Below, piece after piece: positions 22,431 to 34,354 of a stretch of 64,000 nucleotides of DNA. The stretch covers positions 40,786,559-40,850,558 of the forward strand of contig NC_079476.1 of the NCBI RefSeq assembly GCF_026230105.1, in the 5' to 3' direction. Numbering within the stretch: position 1 is the first letter of the stretch; each line of letters starts with the position of its first letter. A program made the position numbers and the translations under genes. Under the pieces are notes generated by a model. It was not told the DNA's origin. It saw only the letters and a program-made list of their open reading frames with translations, and did no database searches. This stretch comes from Diorhabda sublineata (Eukaryota > Arthropoda > Insecta > Coleoptera > Chrysomelidae).

Positions 22431-22640
22431 AAATTGCATTTAGTTATTTTTCTGGAGACGAGAATTATTAGAAGGACACAATAAATTGGTGGAAGGTGAG
22501 TCGGTTGATTATGATGGGTAAAATTGAAGGTCGTTGAGGAATTGGAAGGAAACAAGCCTCTTGGTTGAAGAATATTAGAGAATGGACTGGGATAAGAGAA
22601 GCAGGACTGTTATTTAGACTAGCTCAACATATAGACAGTT
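22431..22640 (+). pseudogene. LINE C-terminal fragment
   Basis: At about 22533-22635 the plus strand reads GIGRKQASWLKNIREWTG followed by IREAGLLFRLAQ. This matches the conserved end of an insect non-LTR retrotransposon lineage (GKRGxGRxxxSWLKNxRxWxG...LFRxA). A stop replaces one codon of the KRG triplet. The same tail type appears on the minus strand at 34355-34470, and the upstream reverse-transcriptase end of apparently the same lineage at 40979-41170. Confidence 0.65.
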
Positions 22641-22719
22641 TTCCAGCGTCAAAAGGACTCTAAGAATAAGGCATTGGAAAAGAGAACCTGGTGTATCCTT
22701 TAGATTGATTTATTAAGGA

Positions 22720-22890
22720 CGAGATGTGCGGTAGTTTCATGACAATACTCCAGTCCATACTGCTTCATTTCCAAGGCTACTGTATACGAATATGGTTTCA
22801 CAGCGATTGAATATCCACCGTATAGTCCTGATGTGGCACCATCCGACTATTTTTTAAATTCAAAGATGTATTATATGTTTATAATAACAT
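22720..22890 (+). pseudogene. Mariner transposase catalytic-core scrap
   Basis: The plus strand reads FHDNTPVHTASFPRLL from about 22735, giving the second catalytic aspartate. After a one-base frameshift it reads GFTAIEYPPYSPDVAPSDYFL to 22858, giving the third. The spacing is close to the D34D arrangement. Nothing of the N-terminal domain is nearby. Non-functional. Confidence 0.75.
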
Positions 22891-23816
22891 AGAAACTTTA
22901 ATCATACGTTCTTAATAGTTTATGGAAAGAAAGATATAAAAATAATCATATTTTTTTTATTTATGACCATTCCATAAACTGATATTAAGGGTTGTTTTGA
23001 TGATTTTACTTTGATGATGATACTTTTCAACTCGTTTCCGTTTCATTAAAATTAATATTCGTTATCTGAGCTGTTAATCATTAATTAAATTATGCATAAG
23101 GTTTCATTACTCGAGAAATGTTATTCTAGTTTGGATTCCCTCCGTGTCAAAACAGTACTTTTATAAATGCGTAATTAACGTTATACAACATAAATGAACA
23201 TCCCGTGCTAGGAGGCCGTCCTCTTCCGTACATAATAACGGAAACGTCAACCTTTCACGGACGCCATCTGCTTATACTTTGACTAATGGAAACTTCCTTT
23301 TTGGTGGCAATCGAGATAAAACGAATTTTGGAGACCGTCCAATGTTATCTTGTACGAAATTTACGGTAAATATTAATGAACAGAAGGTTAAGCGAAATTT
23401 ATTTGATCTCGAAAAAAAAAAAAAAAATGAGTATACAAAAGAAACAAACGAACTGAATATTCGTGTTAAATAGGGTGTGAGATTTGAAGACTGGTATCAT
23501 GAAACTTCTTTAATCTATGTGTTACCTTAAAAAAATCTTATATAGCCCTTCGTATTCTAAAGTTTCAACCCAACTTTCAGCAAACTATTTGAGAGCTTGG
23601 TGAAACCATTCGTTAGATGCAAAAAATGTCTAGTCTTAACAAACTACGACATATCTGAATGGAGGTTTAGGAATTAATCAGATTTATATTATTTTGAACA
23701 TAATTATATCGATTTTCGTTCAAATAGTCCATAAATTTGGATAACTGAAATGCTATGCCGTATCTATATAGTCTTAAATCATTCTTGCAATGTTTTGTAT
23801 TATGGATCATGAATAT
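22891..23816. other. AT-rich sequence, nothing recognised
   Basis: A poly-A run at about 23413-23427 and a short open frame at 23279-23473 lack any recognised similarity. Confidence 0.45.
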
Positions 23817-24841
23817 TGGAGTTTACTCCTTAAGAATCGAAATGAATGACCTTGTTACGTTTTTGGTGCGCATCCTATGATGCGCAACTTTCTAATTTGT
23901 CAATGTCGACATACTTATATTGCTGTCATTGTGAAGTTTTATTATCATTGTGTTCCGCTAAAGTGAACTGAAAGTATTTTCAAATAACTATGGCAGAAAG
24001 AGGTGTAGATGATATTGCCGGAACATCTAACAAACACGTGGTTGCAAGGTACGTTATAATTCATGTATTATATGTATGAGCATGTGCAATTTGTATTTAT
24101 TAAATATTTTAATAATTATCGATGTAGTTCATATAAATATATATTTGAAAACAACACATAAAATTAGATAATCAACCCAATATGAATTATCGAGCGCATC
24201 CACATAAAATAGAAAATTTCTAACATACCCAAAAATTAATTTTTTTGTCGATGTCTATAAATTCTTCCACGTTATTATGATCTATTTTATAAATAATTTT
24301 CAAATATTAACAACTGTAGTCAATAATTCGATAATATTATCGGAAAAATCGACAATATTTTTCCATTATTATAATGTTTTTATATAATTTTCTTTCGAAA
24401 AGTTATTTTTTAGCTTATTTAAATAATTTTCATGTACTATTTATTATTGTATGTAAAAGATTTAGTGACATAATTATCTTTTTATAACCATTTTTGTTAA
24501 TTATTAAGATAATATTATATTTTAAATAAAAAATTAATTATAATAATTTAAAAAAAAATGTTTATAAAAACCTTTTTTTATCAATTTTCTTTTATAAATT
24601 TTCTAATTTTTTTTTTATATTTTTTGACTAGGAAAAAATCTAAACCTCCAAAAACTCCAGCCGAGAGACATCGAGCTTACAGATTAAAAAAAAATTAATG
24701 AAGGAAGCCCAAAATATTCTGGCAATCAACCAATCTTTTTTAAGTTAAATAAACTCTTTTTGCGTCTGGTTAGACTATCGAACTTAAGGAGTAAACTCCA
24801 GTCCTTCGTCGGAGCTGACACACACACACACACACAATTTT
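23817..24841 (+). mobile_element. Terminal-inverted-repeat element carrying a spliced mini-gene, copy 1
   Basis: Terminal repeats TGGAGTTTACTCCTTAAGAA (23817) and its inverse TTAAGGAGTAAACTCCA (to 24800) bound the unit. The shared sequence continues past the right repeat as GTCCTTCGTCGGAGCTGA, a (CA)n run and a T-rich end. A second copy lies at 58263-59327 with strong identity between. Inside are a hairpin (TGCGCATC-CTAT-GATGCGCA, 23867-23886), an ATG at 23990, an intron and AATAAA at 24748-24753. Copy 1 lacks about 50 bp near the left end that copy 2 has. No transposase is present, so it is presumably non-autonomous. The superfamily is not identified. Confidence 0.8.
23990..24698 (+). CDS. 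Two-exon mini-gene of the repeat element, 41 residues
   Basis: Exon 1 (23990-24048) reads MAERGVDDIAGTSNKHVVA and ends at a consensus-like donor AAG|GTACGT. The intron (24049-24631, 583 bp) is very AT-rich and ends in a T-rich tract and GACTAG. Exon 2 (24632-24698) completes arginine across the junction, then reads KKSKPPKTPAERHRAYRLKK, N, stop. The joined frame is exact. AATAAA follows 50 bp after the stop. The basic AERxRxYRxKK motif resembles short basic segments near the N-terminus of various arthropod transposon proteins, so this may be the first exons left from a longer gene of the autonomous parent. Whether a 41-residue peptide is made is unknown. Function not known. Confidence 0.5.
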
Positions 24842-26540
24842 TTTGAAGCTGATTCTTATTTCTCATTTTACTTAACAATCCTCTCGTTTTTTCAAATAAT
24901 TAAATACCGATTTCTTATCTTAAACTTATCCTTCTGCCAAAAGGATTTCAATACTTATTTCAGGCTTCTTTCAACTGGTCTCGGCATCGTTTCAATTCTT
25001 CAATTTCTTATTTTAGTTTATAACATAAAGCATAATCAATATTCACTGATATTTTTGCTTTTTTAATAATAAATTAAAAAAAAATTCTATTTTTCGATAA
25101 TTGTTCCCTAAATATTAAGATGTAAACTAAATCTTGTTATTCTAATGAAATTAATGAATTTTTTTCAATGTTTTGAAGGCTGAAAAGTGTAGTTGTTGTC
25201 AATTGTAAGTTATTAAAAAATTCTTACATTTTTCTATAATTTTTCCATCTACTTTTGAACGTATGTCAAAAATTATGCGGTATCCAACTCGAATTAATTA
25301 ATTAAGTAGCAGCCCTCATATGTATGATAATAGTTTTGATTAAGTTCCTTTCTGCTTAAATTTTCTATAGTCCTGATGTTTCTCATCTTTTTATTCACAT
25401 TTCCATCGTTTCGAATCTGTTTTTTCTATATTTTCATGAAAGCATTTATCTTATTTAAACCTCATCTATGAATTTTTGGTTTATCAACTTTTTATGGGTG
25501 GTCCAACATCCATCCAACTGAAGAGGTACAAATCTTAATATAATCCTGCGGAATTATATAATCCCGCGTGCACAATAATAATGAAAATGTAAAATGTATT
25601 AAATTCAGATTGTATATAGTACAATTATTACTAATTTGTGTAATACCACGCAAGTTCACAAAGCTGCTTATTAATCTTTTGTTTTTAACATATTCGCCGT
25701 TCATAAATCTCCTTCTGGAAGATTAAATGCGCGAAGGCGGGTTATAAAAAATTTAGCCGGATTATTTTATAACACCTAAAAGGTGATTCATGGGTGGATG
25801 AGGACGATTTGTTGTACGAAACGCTTGAATTTTCGTTTATTCTTTTCTTTTTCCCAAGCTTTTTTAGTGAGTCTTATTGCATATCGTCAAGAAAAATTTA
25901 CTAATTTTGATCGTTTCCTAGTAATTTACAAGTTTGAAAATAGTCGTATCGATCACCTTTCAGTCCTGCGAATTTTACATGATTTTATAAACCACAACAA
26001 ACTTGTATCAGGATAATTCCTTGAATTAATCCAAGGTAAATACCTATGCCACACTTTTGACTTGCGCGAGCCGCCCTAAAAATATTTAAACTTGCATTTT
26101 ACAATGAAGAAGTACTTTTGGTTGTTAACCTTGTGATAAAATACAAATATTTTCGATAGAAGCACAACAAATTAAAGAAATAAGCGTGAAAATTCCAATA
26201 TTTGCTCTAGGGAATAACTTTTTTCTTGACGCGTCGACAATGTTGTTAATTTCTTCACCATAATCGTTAATTTCATCTAATATAAAGTCTACATCTTAAT
26301 AATATTTCAAAACTCTTTGTTTGTTAAGTTAAGTTCGGATCCTCCGTTTCATGTTAAACTGAAATTTAAACCACCCCCAGACCGCCGGCCACGTTTAGAC
26401 CGTAGTTTGCCGGTAAATGCCATCTATAGAATGTGATATCTGTAGTCTAAACTGACGTTTGACGTCCAAACTTCACTTGAAAAGTGTCAAACTGTTGGCA
26501 ACAGTGGCAAGCGATAAAGTACCCGCAGCTAGTACAACAA
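24842..26540. other. AT-rich sequence, nothing recognised
   Basis: GC-richer sequence at 26340-26420 shows no clear coding content. No element boundaries were seen. Confidence 0.4.
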
Positions 26541-27395
26541 AAGTATTTGTTAAAATGGACAATGGCAGAGTGGAATCAACTGATAAATTTTGTACAGAGG
26601 AATCCAGCAAGAAATATTTGTGATAAAAATTATAAGAAACCGAAATAAAAATTAACTTATGCTGTAGGAGACAAAGACCGTGAATTGGTTAAGATATTAC
26701 GAGACTCGAGACAGTACCTCTCATTACTTTAAAAACTAGTTCAATCCAGCTAAACAGATAATATTGGAGCTCACAAACGAAATAAAAAACTATGAAATAC
26801 ACGGAGGAATAACAAATAATAATAACGTTTCCGTTAGCAACTAGAAGAATTGGAAATAAGAAATTGAGCCAAATAAGAAAAAGATATCGTTAACAACAAC
26901 AACGATTTTGGTTTAAATAATGAACGTCTAAAAAAAGAAGAAGCTATGGAACGTTTAGAAGATAAAGTAAAAAGGACGATGGAAGAGTAGAAGATAGAAA
27001 AGAACGCCAGGATGAAGTTCTTCTACGAAGAATAGTCTTTTGAAAGTACAAAGACTGGGCCATGAAGTCATGAAAAGCGTGGCGGAAGAAATATCACTGA
27101 GAGTGTTTAGAAACGGAATCACCAAGGAAAAATGACCAAACCTGTGACATGCCTCAGGATGATATACCTAAAAAGTTTGTTTTTGAGAGGAAATTGACCT
27201 CAATACTAAGCTGTAGAAGTAACAGCAGACAGAACTAGAAGAAGAGATTTGGACCCCGAAATAGCTAAAGCAAATGCAGACAAACACTTAATAGGTCCAG
27301 ATCCCTTCTGGAGTATCAGCTACAGATCAATAGAAATAGCCTTAGGAAAGAAGGTAGATAAGGGTGAAACTAGTTACTGAGACAATCAAAAACGC
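26541..27395 (+). pseudogene. Unrecognised coding-like remnant, possibly retroelement
   Basis: The plus strand has purine-rich, charge-rich open segments separated by stops and shifts: WNQLINFVQRNPARNIC, then DKDRELVKILRDSRQYLS, then LNNERLKKEEAMERLEDK, and VTADRTRRRDLDPEIAKAN followed by DKHLIGPDPFWSISY, ending with TGA at about 27378. Composition is far more protein-like than surrounding DNA. I do not recognise the family. A decayed retrotransposon or DNA-transposon gene is likely. Confidence 0.4.
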
Positions 27396-27437
27396 TGAGA
27401 CAGGCAACGATTCTTCTGGTGAACTATAATCAGAGTA

Positions 27438-27471
27438 GATCAGCCTACCAAAATCATTTGGTAGGCTGATC
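27438..27471. repeat. Perfect 15-bp hairpin with 4-nt loop
   Basis: GATCAGCCTACCAAA, then loop ATCA, then TTTGGTAGGCTGATC. The stem is perfect and GC-richer than its surroundings. It sits just after the coding-like remnant. No T-run directly follows. Confidence 0.9.
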
Positions 27472-27600
27472 TGAGGGAAATGCTTTATTGTCAAAAAATT
27501 TTTAGACTAAAAATTGTGAAAACCGAATAAAGATGAAACAAATAAATAAAATTGCAAAATACAGAAGAAAATTACAAGGAGTAACAAAATGATGGGTAAT

Positions 27601-27770
27601 TAAACTTTTTCCAGTAAATATGCCCTCAAATTATTTCGGGAAAAGATTATATCGATTCGATTTCAATTGGCAAGTGACTGTGCATTTTTTTTCATTGTAA
27701 AATATTGCGCCTTGCAACGAACTTTCTGAAATTGGAGAAGTATGATTGCGAATTAGACAAAGGGATTGAA
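27601..27770 (+). repeat. Four-copy dispersed repeat, copy 1
   Basis: Shares AAATATGCCCTCAAATTAT, TTTCAATTGGCAAGTGA, TGTGCATTTTTT and CATTGTAAAATATTG with copies at 34548, 61295 and 62115. It also shares a 3' segment (AAATTGGAGAAG, GATTGCGAATTAGACAAA) with the 34548 copy. Non-coding. No terminal inverted repeats were recognised. Confidence 0.8.
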
Positions 27771-28829
27771 ACCTAATCCTAATATATACGTACATATAAA
27801 CAATGATTTGGTCAACTGTATTTAAATGAAAATTGGAAACTTAAGGTATGGAGAAGTCTCTGATTTTAATGTATTAACTAATTCAGATGATATATTCACC
27901 TAAATTTATGAAACAATTGAAAGTAATACAAGTGATGAACTAATTCAGGTAGATGTTATTATCAAACTTCAGATGTTCTGGAGAAAGTTCTGTTGGAAAG
28001 TGCCTCCCATAATTTCGTTCAAAATACTCAATATTTTACATAAAATGTAAATTAGGCGTACTAATATTCAACGCCTTCGGTTATCCGAAATATCACAACA
28101 CCGCATAATAAATCCGTTTCCCGTTTCCCCCATTCAAAATGAAAAGTTACTTGTCGTACCCGATGCTGTTTATCTCTGCCTTTTCCGTGAAATATTTTGA
28201 AATAGCAAGGGAAATCCGCAGTAAATTTTCTCGGAATCCGGTGTCATTGGAAAATAGTAACAAACAAAAGCTACGTGGAATTGTGATCCTACAGTAGCTG
28301 GAGTCGAAAATAGTTTTTTTCTCAAATCCTGACCAAATATGAGATCGAGAGAGAAGAATGGGAAGTACCTATACTTGATTTTTCCATGAAAGCAAACAAT
28401 CTGTTATTTGAATTTGTATATGTGTGTATAACGAACAGGAAGGAAAACGGTATAGTCATTTTATTGGATTTTTTCCAAGTAGCATGTGAAAAATTTCCAC
28501 AGAAAAAATTGTTAAAAATCCCTATAGATCTTGAAAAATGAGAAAAATTGTTATCACAGTCGATTTTCTTGACATTTTTCATTTCTCTTAGGCGTAAATT
28601 CAATCGAATGGGATATTTTTTTCGATATCACACACTTCTATAGTATGGCTAGTCACCCTATGAATTAGTTATTTGTATGCCAAGTACTGAAAGTGCTACT
28701 AAAGTAGTACACAACATTTTTTAAACGTCGCATAAGTATGTAACAAGAATTCTATTATATTTTCTCTGGTTAAAGTTTTTGATTTTTTGCAGTGTACCAT
28801 CTGTTTTGTTTCTTCACGTTTTCCATTGG
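27771..28829. other. AT-rich sequence, nothing recognised
   Basis: Open frames are compositional. No feature recognised. Confidence 0.45.
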
Positions 28830-29000
28830 GTTTTTCGCCTTTTCTGGTCACTCCACTTCATAAAGTACTATTTTTCGTACCTTGCACGAAATTTATCCGG
28901 CAACGAATTAAGAACGGCCTTCGGTGAGATCAGGTGGTGTGGATTCGAGTAACTCTTCATCCCTGATGTTTTCTTTTTCATCATCATTCATTGTTATTCA
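28830..29000 (-). pseudogene. Possible tyrosine-recombinase (Crypton-like) N-terminal scrap
   Basis: The minus strand reads LNSLPDKFRARYEK, stop, YFMKWSDQKRRK. This resembles the LPxKSxxxYExxYxxFxxWxxEK pattern at the start of the SAM-like DNA-binding domain in Crypton-type and related animal tyrosine recombinases. Upstream in another frame is the acidic run NDDEKENIRDEELLE followed by STPPDL. No catalytic RHRY region follows. The assignment is tentative. Confidence 0.3.
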
Positions 29001-29632
29001 TTAATTTGGTCAAAACTTCGGATAAAATAAATAATGAAAAATTTAAGGTTATACAAAACCATCGAAATGAAACTGTCAACTGTCAACATTGAAGTGGTTA
29101 GAGTACATTTGAGGTTAAGTTAAAGTTGTCCACTACAGAACGCCCCGAAAATGTTTTGCAGTGCGGAACTGTCAAATGCGTAAGGATTTGAACTTTAAGA
29201 CTACTGTAGATTAACTAGTCGAATATTTATTGAAATTTGTGAATAATGAAGTTAAAATAATATACCGTGGGTTCATATTTATATACGCATAAATAAATTA
29301 AAAACAAACATCAGAAAACACTGACAGATACGTCGGTTTCTATTTATATTCGTGGTACTACTAATTTTGAGAAGCAATCCACTCTAATACGTTTATATAG
29401 TTTATTGACTTTTATTTTAATTGAGCGTGCATATCATTCACGTATTTTTGACCATATCTAGTAGTAATAAGCAAAAGTAGCGTCCTCTCATGGTCATATT
29501 ACTCATTAGATCGATCTTATCGCTATTATCTTTCTACTAATAAAACTTGTGACATCATTATACAGATATTTCGTAGATGACTCAAAAGAGGCTATTTATC
29601 TCTTCTCAAGAAGTTAGTACTACGTATGTACC
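29001..29632. other. AT-rich sequence, nothing recognised
   Basis: No feature recognised. Confidence 0.45.
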
Positions 29633-29775
29633 TTAGCCTTTTGCTGAGGCCACCGAATCATTGAGATTGTCTAAGACCTCGAGTGTTTCTTCAGTAAAAT
29701 CCATCCATTTCATTGTTGGTGTGACATCTGATGAGGCCAATAAATTTGGAACTGGTGCATATCTTCTCCTGGTTT
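29633..29775 (-). other. Short coding-like frame, unrecognised
   Basis: A minus-strand frame of about 45 codons reads YAPVPNLLASSDVTPTMKW, then MDFTEETLEVLDNLN, then DSVASAKG before TAA at 29635-29633. The residue mix is protein-like, but there is no known family, start or splice site. A 14-bp palindrome GGTACCCGGGTACC (29781-29794) lies just upstream. Confidence 0.2.
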
Positions 29776-29794
29776 ATCTCGGTACCCGGGTACC

Positions 29795-30453
29795 AAGCAA
29801 GTTTGTTTCAAAATTGAAAATTATTTGTTAGAAGTAGACGATAATTTTTTCATAAAATGAAATCAATTTTACGAGGGAGTTAAAAAATATCTCCCAGTGT
29901 TTGAATTTATTTTCCTTTCAATTATTAATTTAGTACACCGCTTTCATATTTTTGTCGATGTGAAAAGATCAAAGCAACGTATATAATTCAAAGTAATTTC
30001 AAGAATAACTGTACTGAAATTGTTCAAACAAGATGCTGGATATATTTCAAAATAATATTTTTGTCAAATCTGGAAATTCTCAAGTAAATATCAAGATTGA
30101 TATTGGAAGGACCTGGAAAAGTTGTTTACCCCAACTTCAAAACGATGGAAATGTATATTTCTTTTTAGTTATTGATTTTTCTGAGTTCTGAGTGCGCTTT
30201 CAAGGATCATAAAAAACCAATTATATGAGGAAATGTCGTTTAATTTATCACAATACTTTTTGGAAGTTCAAAGTTCAGATTCCCAAAGTTATAAAAGGCT
30301 GTCGATATTTATTATAACAATTTTACCAATTTTCATTAACCTCGGTAATACAAGGTATCGATTTAATGTCAAAATCTCTTCATATGGTACCGAGGTACTC
30401 ACCATAAATTATATATAAATTAATTTTGTAATTAAAAAACATTCGAATGAATC
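29795..30453. other. AT-rich sequence, nothing recognised
   Basis: No feature recognised. Confidence 0.4.
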
Positions 30454-30790
30454 ATGAATATTTCTTCCAGCCCCCGCTCACGTGTTTCAAATTTAAAATA
30501 TTTAATAGAATTTAGAAGAGATTGGGGAGAGTTGATATCTGGGAAAAAACAGAAAATCTCCATCAATCTTCTGCTTTTGCTTTACAGATGTTGGAATCAC
30601 AATTGGAATGTTTTAATTAAAGATTCAAGTAATCAATTGCTCCAATTAAAATGTCGCAAAATTCGATTGGTGACTGGAATTTTAATTGGGCACGACAATC
30701 CAAGATGCCTTCTTCATGCTATAGACTTTAAAGAGAAATCCGAAACACTTAGGCATGGTTTGAAGCTTGCCTAGAACAGTGATAAGGTTT
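30454..30790 (+). pseudogene. LINE C-terminal (RNase H-region) fragment
   Basis: A 106-codon plus-strand frame contains LLQLKCRKIRLVTGILIGHD followed by NPRCLLHAIDF. This resembles the LxRxxxRxLTGxLTGHxxLxxHLxxxGL segment shortly after RNase H in several insect LINE lineages. The cysteine pair that normally follows (CRxCGxxEET) is not visible. KSETLRHGLKLA then precedes the stop. The N-terminal part has no match. Confidence 0.4.
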
Positions 30791-33700
30791 TTAAAGGACA
30801 TCGTCCTTTGGTTAGTTTTAAATGATCGTCCTCTAATCTGGTTATGCACTAGGTTATCTAGGTGACGAATAAATTCAGTAAATCACTTGAATTTGGACGT
30901 TATGACTGAATTTTACAACACAACTGTTTATAAAAATCCATCCTTTTTTCGTCTTGTTAGGGAAACTTTTCGTTTTCATTGAAAAAAAAGTATTTGTGAA
31001 CCTCAAACGTTAAGACGGACAGCTTCCTTTTGATATCATCCTTTTGAAACATTATATGTTTTCTATAAGCTGCTTACTTCTTGAGGGCTTTATATTTTTA
31101 ATACAAACACAATAAAATTCACGGAAAATTTTGTTTCCATTTTTTTGAGACTTGAAAGAAAAATGATAATTATTGAAAGTATAATTGATACAGTGTCATC
31201 TAAATGTAAGGATTTTTTCAAATCAAATTCGTTGTATAATAATCTCTTTAACTGTATGAATTTTCTATGATTTTCTAACCAAACGCATTTTGATAAAAAG
31301 TGTAGCTTAATATGAAAAACCATTCACCGTCTACTAAGTACACTATAAAAAGCTACCACTAACGCTCGGGATAGAAAATATATGAGGTTGGGGCTCGGCA
31401 GAAATTTTTATATCGATTTTTTCATATAAAAACTGACACAAAATATCCGGCCGTGATGTTCTTTTCATCCATCTACTTCAGCTGATAGCTTATTTAGAAG
31501 TTTTTGTATATTGGGGTAATGAGAAAGTGAATATAGGTCACTTGTTGTAGTAGATTTTTAGGTGTTGAAAAAAGGGTTGAACTTCACGTTAAGTGCGTGT
31601 ATAATCCTGCCTTTATACAAGAAAATATTAATTCCATGTAATTATGAGAGCGAATAAAAACGTTTTAAGTGAAAAATTAATCAGAAAATTAGTCTCGGTA
31701 TAATATTTTGTTTTTTAATTAAGTTGAAATGAAAATAGAAACGTATACAAAGCGCGAATAAATTTACAATGAAAACAGCTTATCACATGATGCTAAATGA
31801 TATTTATATTAATTCATAAAATTGTTAATTGAAAATGTTTCAAGTACCTAATATATTTTAAAGAGAATTAACAATATATAGTGAACAGTAGGGTTGAAAT
31901 AATCGTTTTAAATTGAAGGCTTGTTCTTGCAGCATGCTTTGATCAAATTCCGAACGTTGGTATACTACTCATGAATTAGTTATAATCTATACTCAACAAT
32001 TACTACTGGAACACCACCTTCAACATTTTTTCTCAATCCATTAATGGATAACAGTTCCCAACAATTATCTATTTCTTGCAGCATGTATTAACGACTATAT
32101 ATCGTGCAGGCTGATATTTCACAGCAAAGAAATTTTCTTTCTTATCCTCGATCTCCGATTTTCAATCTTGCCCGTAATTATCAGTTTTTTAACGTTTTTT
32201 GCCGCGGAATTCCTAGAACTAGTTATGTTTAAAAATAATGTCGTGGGTCGCCAACTTAAGTTTCCAGATAGCAGCTCACCCCCTAGAAAATAACCATTTC
32301 TAAGTATTAAGTTCGGAATGATTTAATGTCAATGAGCCCCGAGGTCGACGATGATATTTTCTTGAACGGAAAATCAAGAGGAAACTATCTATTCAGTTAG
32401 TTTCAGCTGAGCAATATTCCAGGGGTGGTCGGCTATCTTGAGACTCAGGCTAGACAACTACCCCAAACTCTTGATGTTTGTTATTTAAAAACTTACCTGT
32501 CATTGATTAGCGTAGTGTATGGAGCCCAAATTTCCCATGCCAGTCATGATTTTTTCGTTAACGGGGAGAATAATAAAAATTCATGGCATCGCGAATAAAA
32601 GCAGCACTTCCAAGTTGATAAGCATGCTTAATGCTTTGAAAAGAATCCTAGTGCCTTTTTCCCATTTCTCTCCATATGCTAGCATGTCCGATATCGGGGT
32701 TCGTATTTTTTTGAATGGCTATTGAAGCGGTAATTATCTATAATTTCAATTTGAATACCCCAACAAAGGGTAGCAATATTTCAGGGACTGGCCATCTAAC
32801 GTAGCTATAAATATAGCGTGCCATCCAATAATAATTCACTCTAAACAAAACGCGTGGATAATTGCTGCTTGATTTGTTGTTCACGGAAATATCATTGCCG
32901 ACTTGGAGTTGACCATTTTTCCTCCTTTAAACTCAAGTTAGAGGCCACATGATTATTTTCAAAAATGATTAATGGCAAATTCTGGGAATTTCACGGCATA
33001 AAAACCTCAGTTTTTGAGCTTCAACTTGACAGATCTTCATTCGACGCCTAAATAGACGAAAAAATTAGACAAGAAACATTTTGGTGAGAAGTTTTGGATA
33101 GAAAAAACCTTATTACAATATTATAACAAGTACCGGAAACTTGAAGTTTTTTTTTTTTGAGAATAACCCACATCCTAAATCATTCTTGTTGCCAAATGTA
33201 TATTTCTGACGTCTTTGTCTTTGGAGCTCACATATTATGTTACAGCTGCAAAGTTTTAACATTTTCTCATGAATTTGTATCTTTTTCTTGTAATTTAATT
33301 ATATACCAAGCCATTTGGTTCGTTATTTTCGTGTGGAATGAAAGTTGATAACCAGATCCACTTCATTAGTCGGTTCAACTTCAGATATCGTGTTCTAAAT
33401 TCAGCATTGATTCAAATATATTAGCTCCGAATTTTTTCTATTAATTTGTGACATTTACTAATGGTTACATCACTAATTTTCTGACCCAATTCAACTTTGC
33501 AACTATTAACAACCACTTTGTTCAGCTAAAACTTCGAAAAACTTCGCATTCATTTTGGGAATCCCGGATATATTTCATTCGCTTTTCCACAAAAGAAAAA
33601 AAAAGTAGTAAGACCACTAAACGACAGCAATTCGAGTGAAACATCTCCGAAAATATTACCGAAGCAAAATCTGGTTATTTAGTTGAAAAGATCTCGAAAA

Positions 33701-34354
33701 TAAAATGCAAGTGTCAGATGGGAAACATCATGGCCTTAGTCTAAATCTTCAGTTATTTGTTGATAAATTGACGTCCAGCACAACTGAGATCTGTCTTAAT
33801 GGAAACCGAATCCTCGTAGGAATCGTTTTTTTTTCTCCCGCTTTCCTTTTTCTCTTCAGAAGGTACATTTCCATAATACCCTGTTTTACCTCGTTGCCCG
33901 CAGAACCGAAATGGATCCATAAATTATAAATCACTCCTGTCGAAAACAATAAAAATGTCTTCTTGCTTTCGGCTTGTTCGTTATTAATTTGTTTTGCTGG
34001 GTGACTTCAATTCGCATAAAATTATCGGCGATGATGAGATTTGCATCATAAACGAGATTTTTTTGATCGTTGAAATTATATAATTAAAAGGTAATATCAA
34101 AAAATTCATCCACCTAGCAATCGATAATCGGAATATTGGAATTTTAAGCTATATACAAGGCGTCTATGAAATGTCTTTACATACGTCTTATTTGGGATTG
34201 AAATCCTACCTTGGAAACCAACCTTAAAGTTCAACCAGGTATGAGGCTAGGAAGCTGAAATCGTTTCTTGTTATACATTTAAAATTAATTACAGGTGACT
34301 AATTCACCGCAAAACGGTCCTGTTCATAACAAATTTATGTTTTAATACTGTGTG
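30791..34354. other. Long AT-rich stretch, nothing recognised
   Basis: I read both strands for splice-bounded cadherin-like exons and transposon motifs and found none. At 32241-32254 the phrase CGCCAACTTAAGTT matches 14 bp of the right end of the TTAA element at 35139, but no partner end lies nearby. Confidence 0.4.

Noticed and set aside
24818..24836. (CA)n microsatellite as an independent feature
   Set aside because: It recurs at the same place in the second copy of the repeat element, so it belongs to that element's end.
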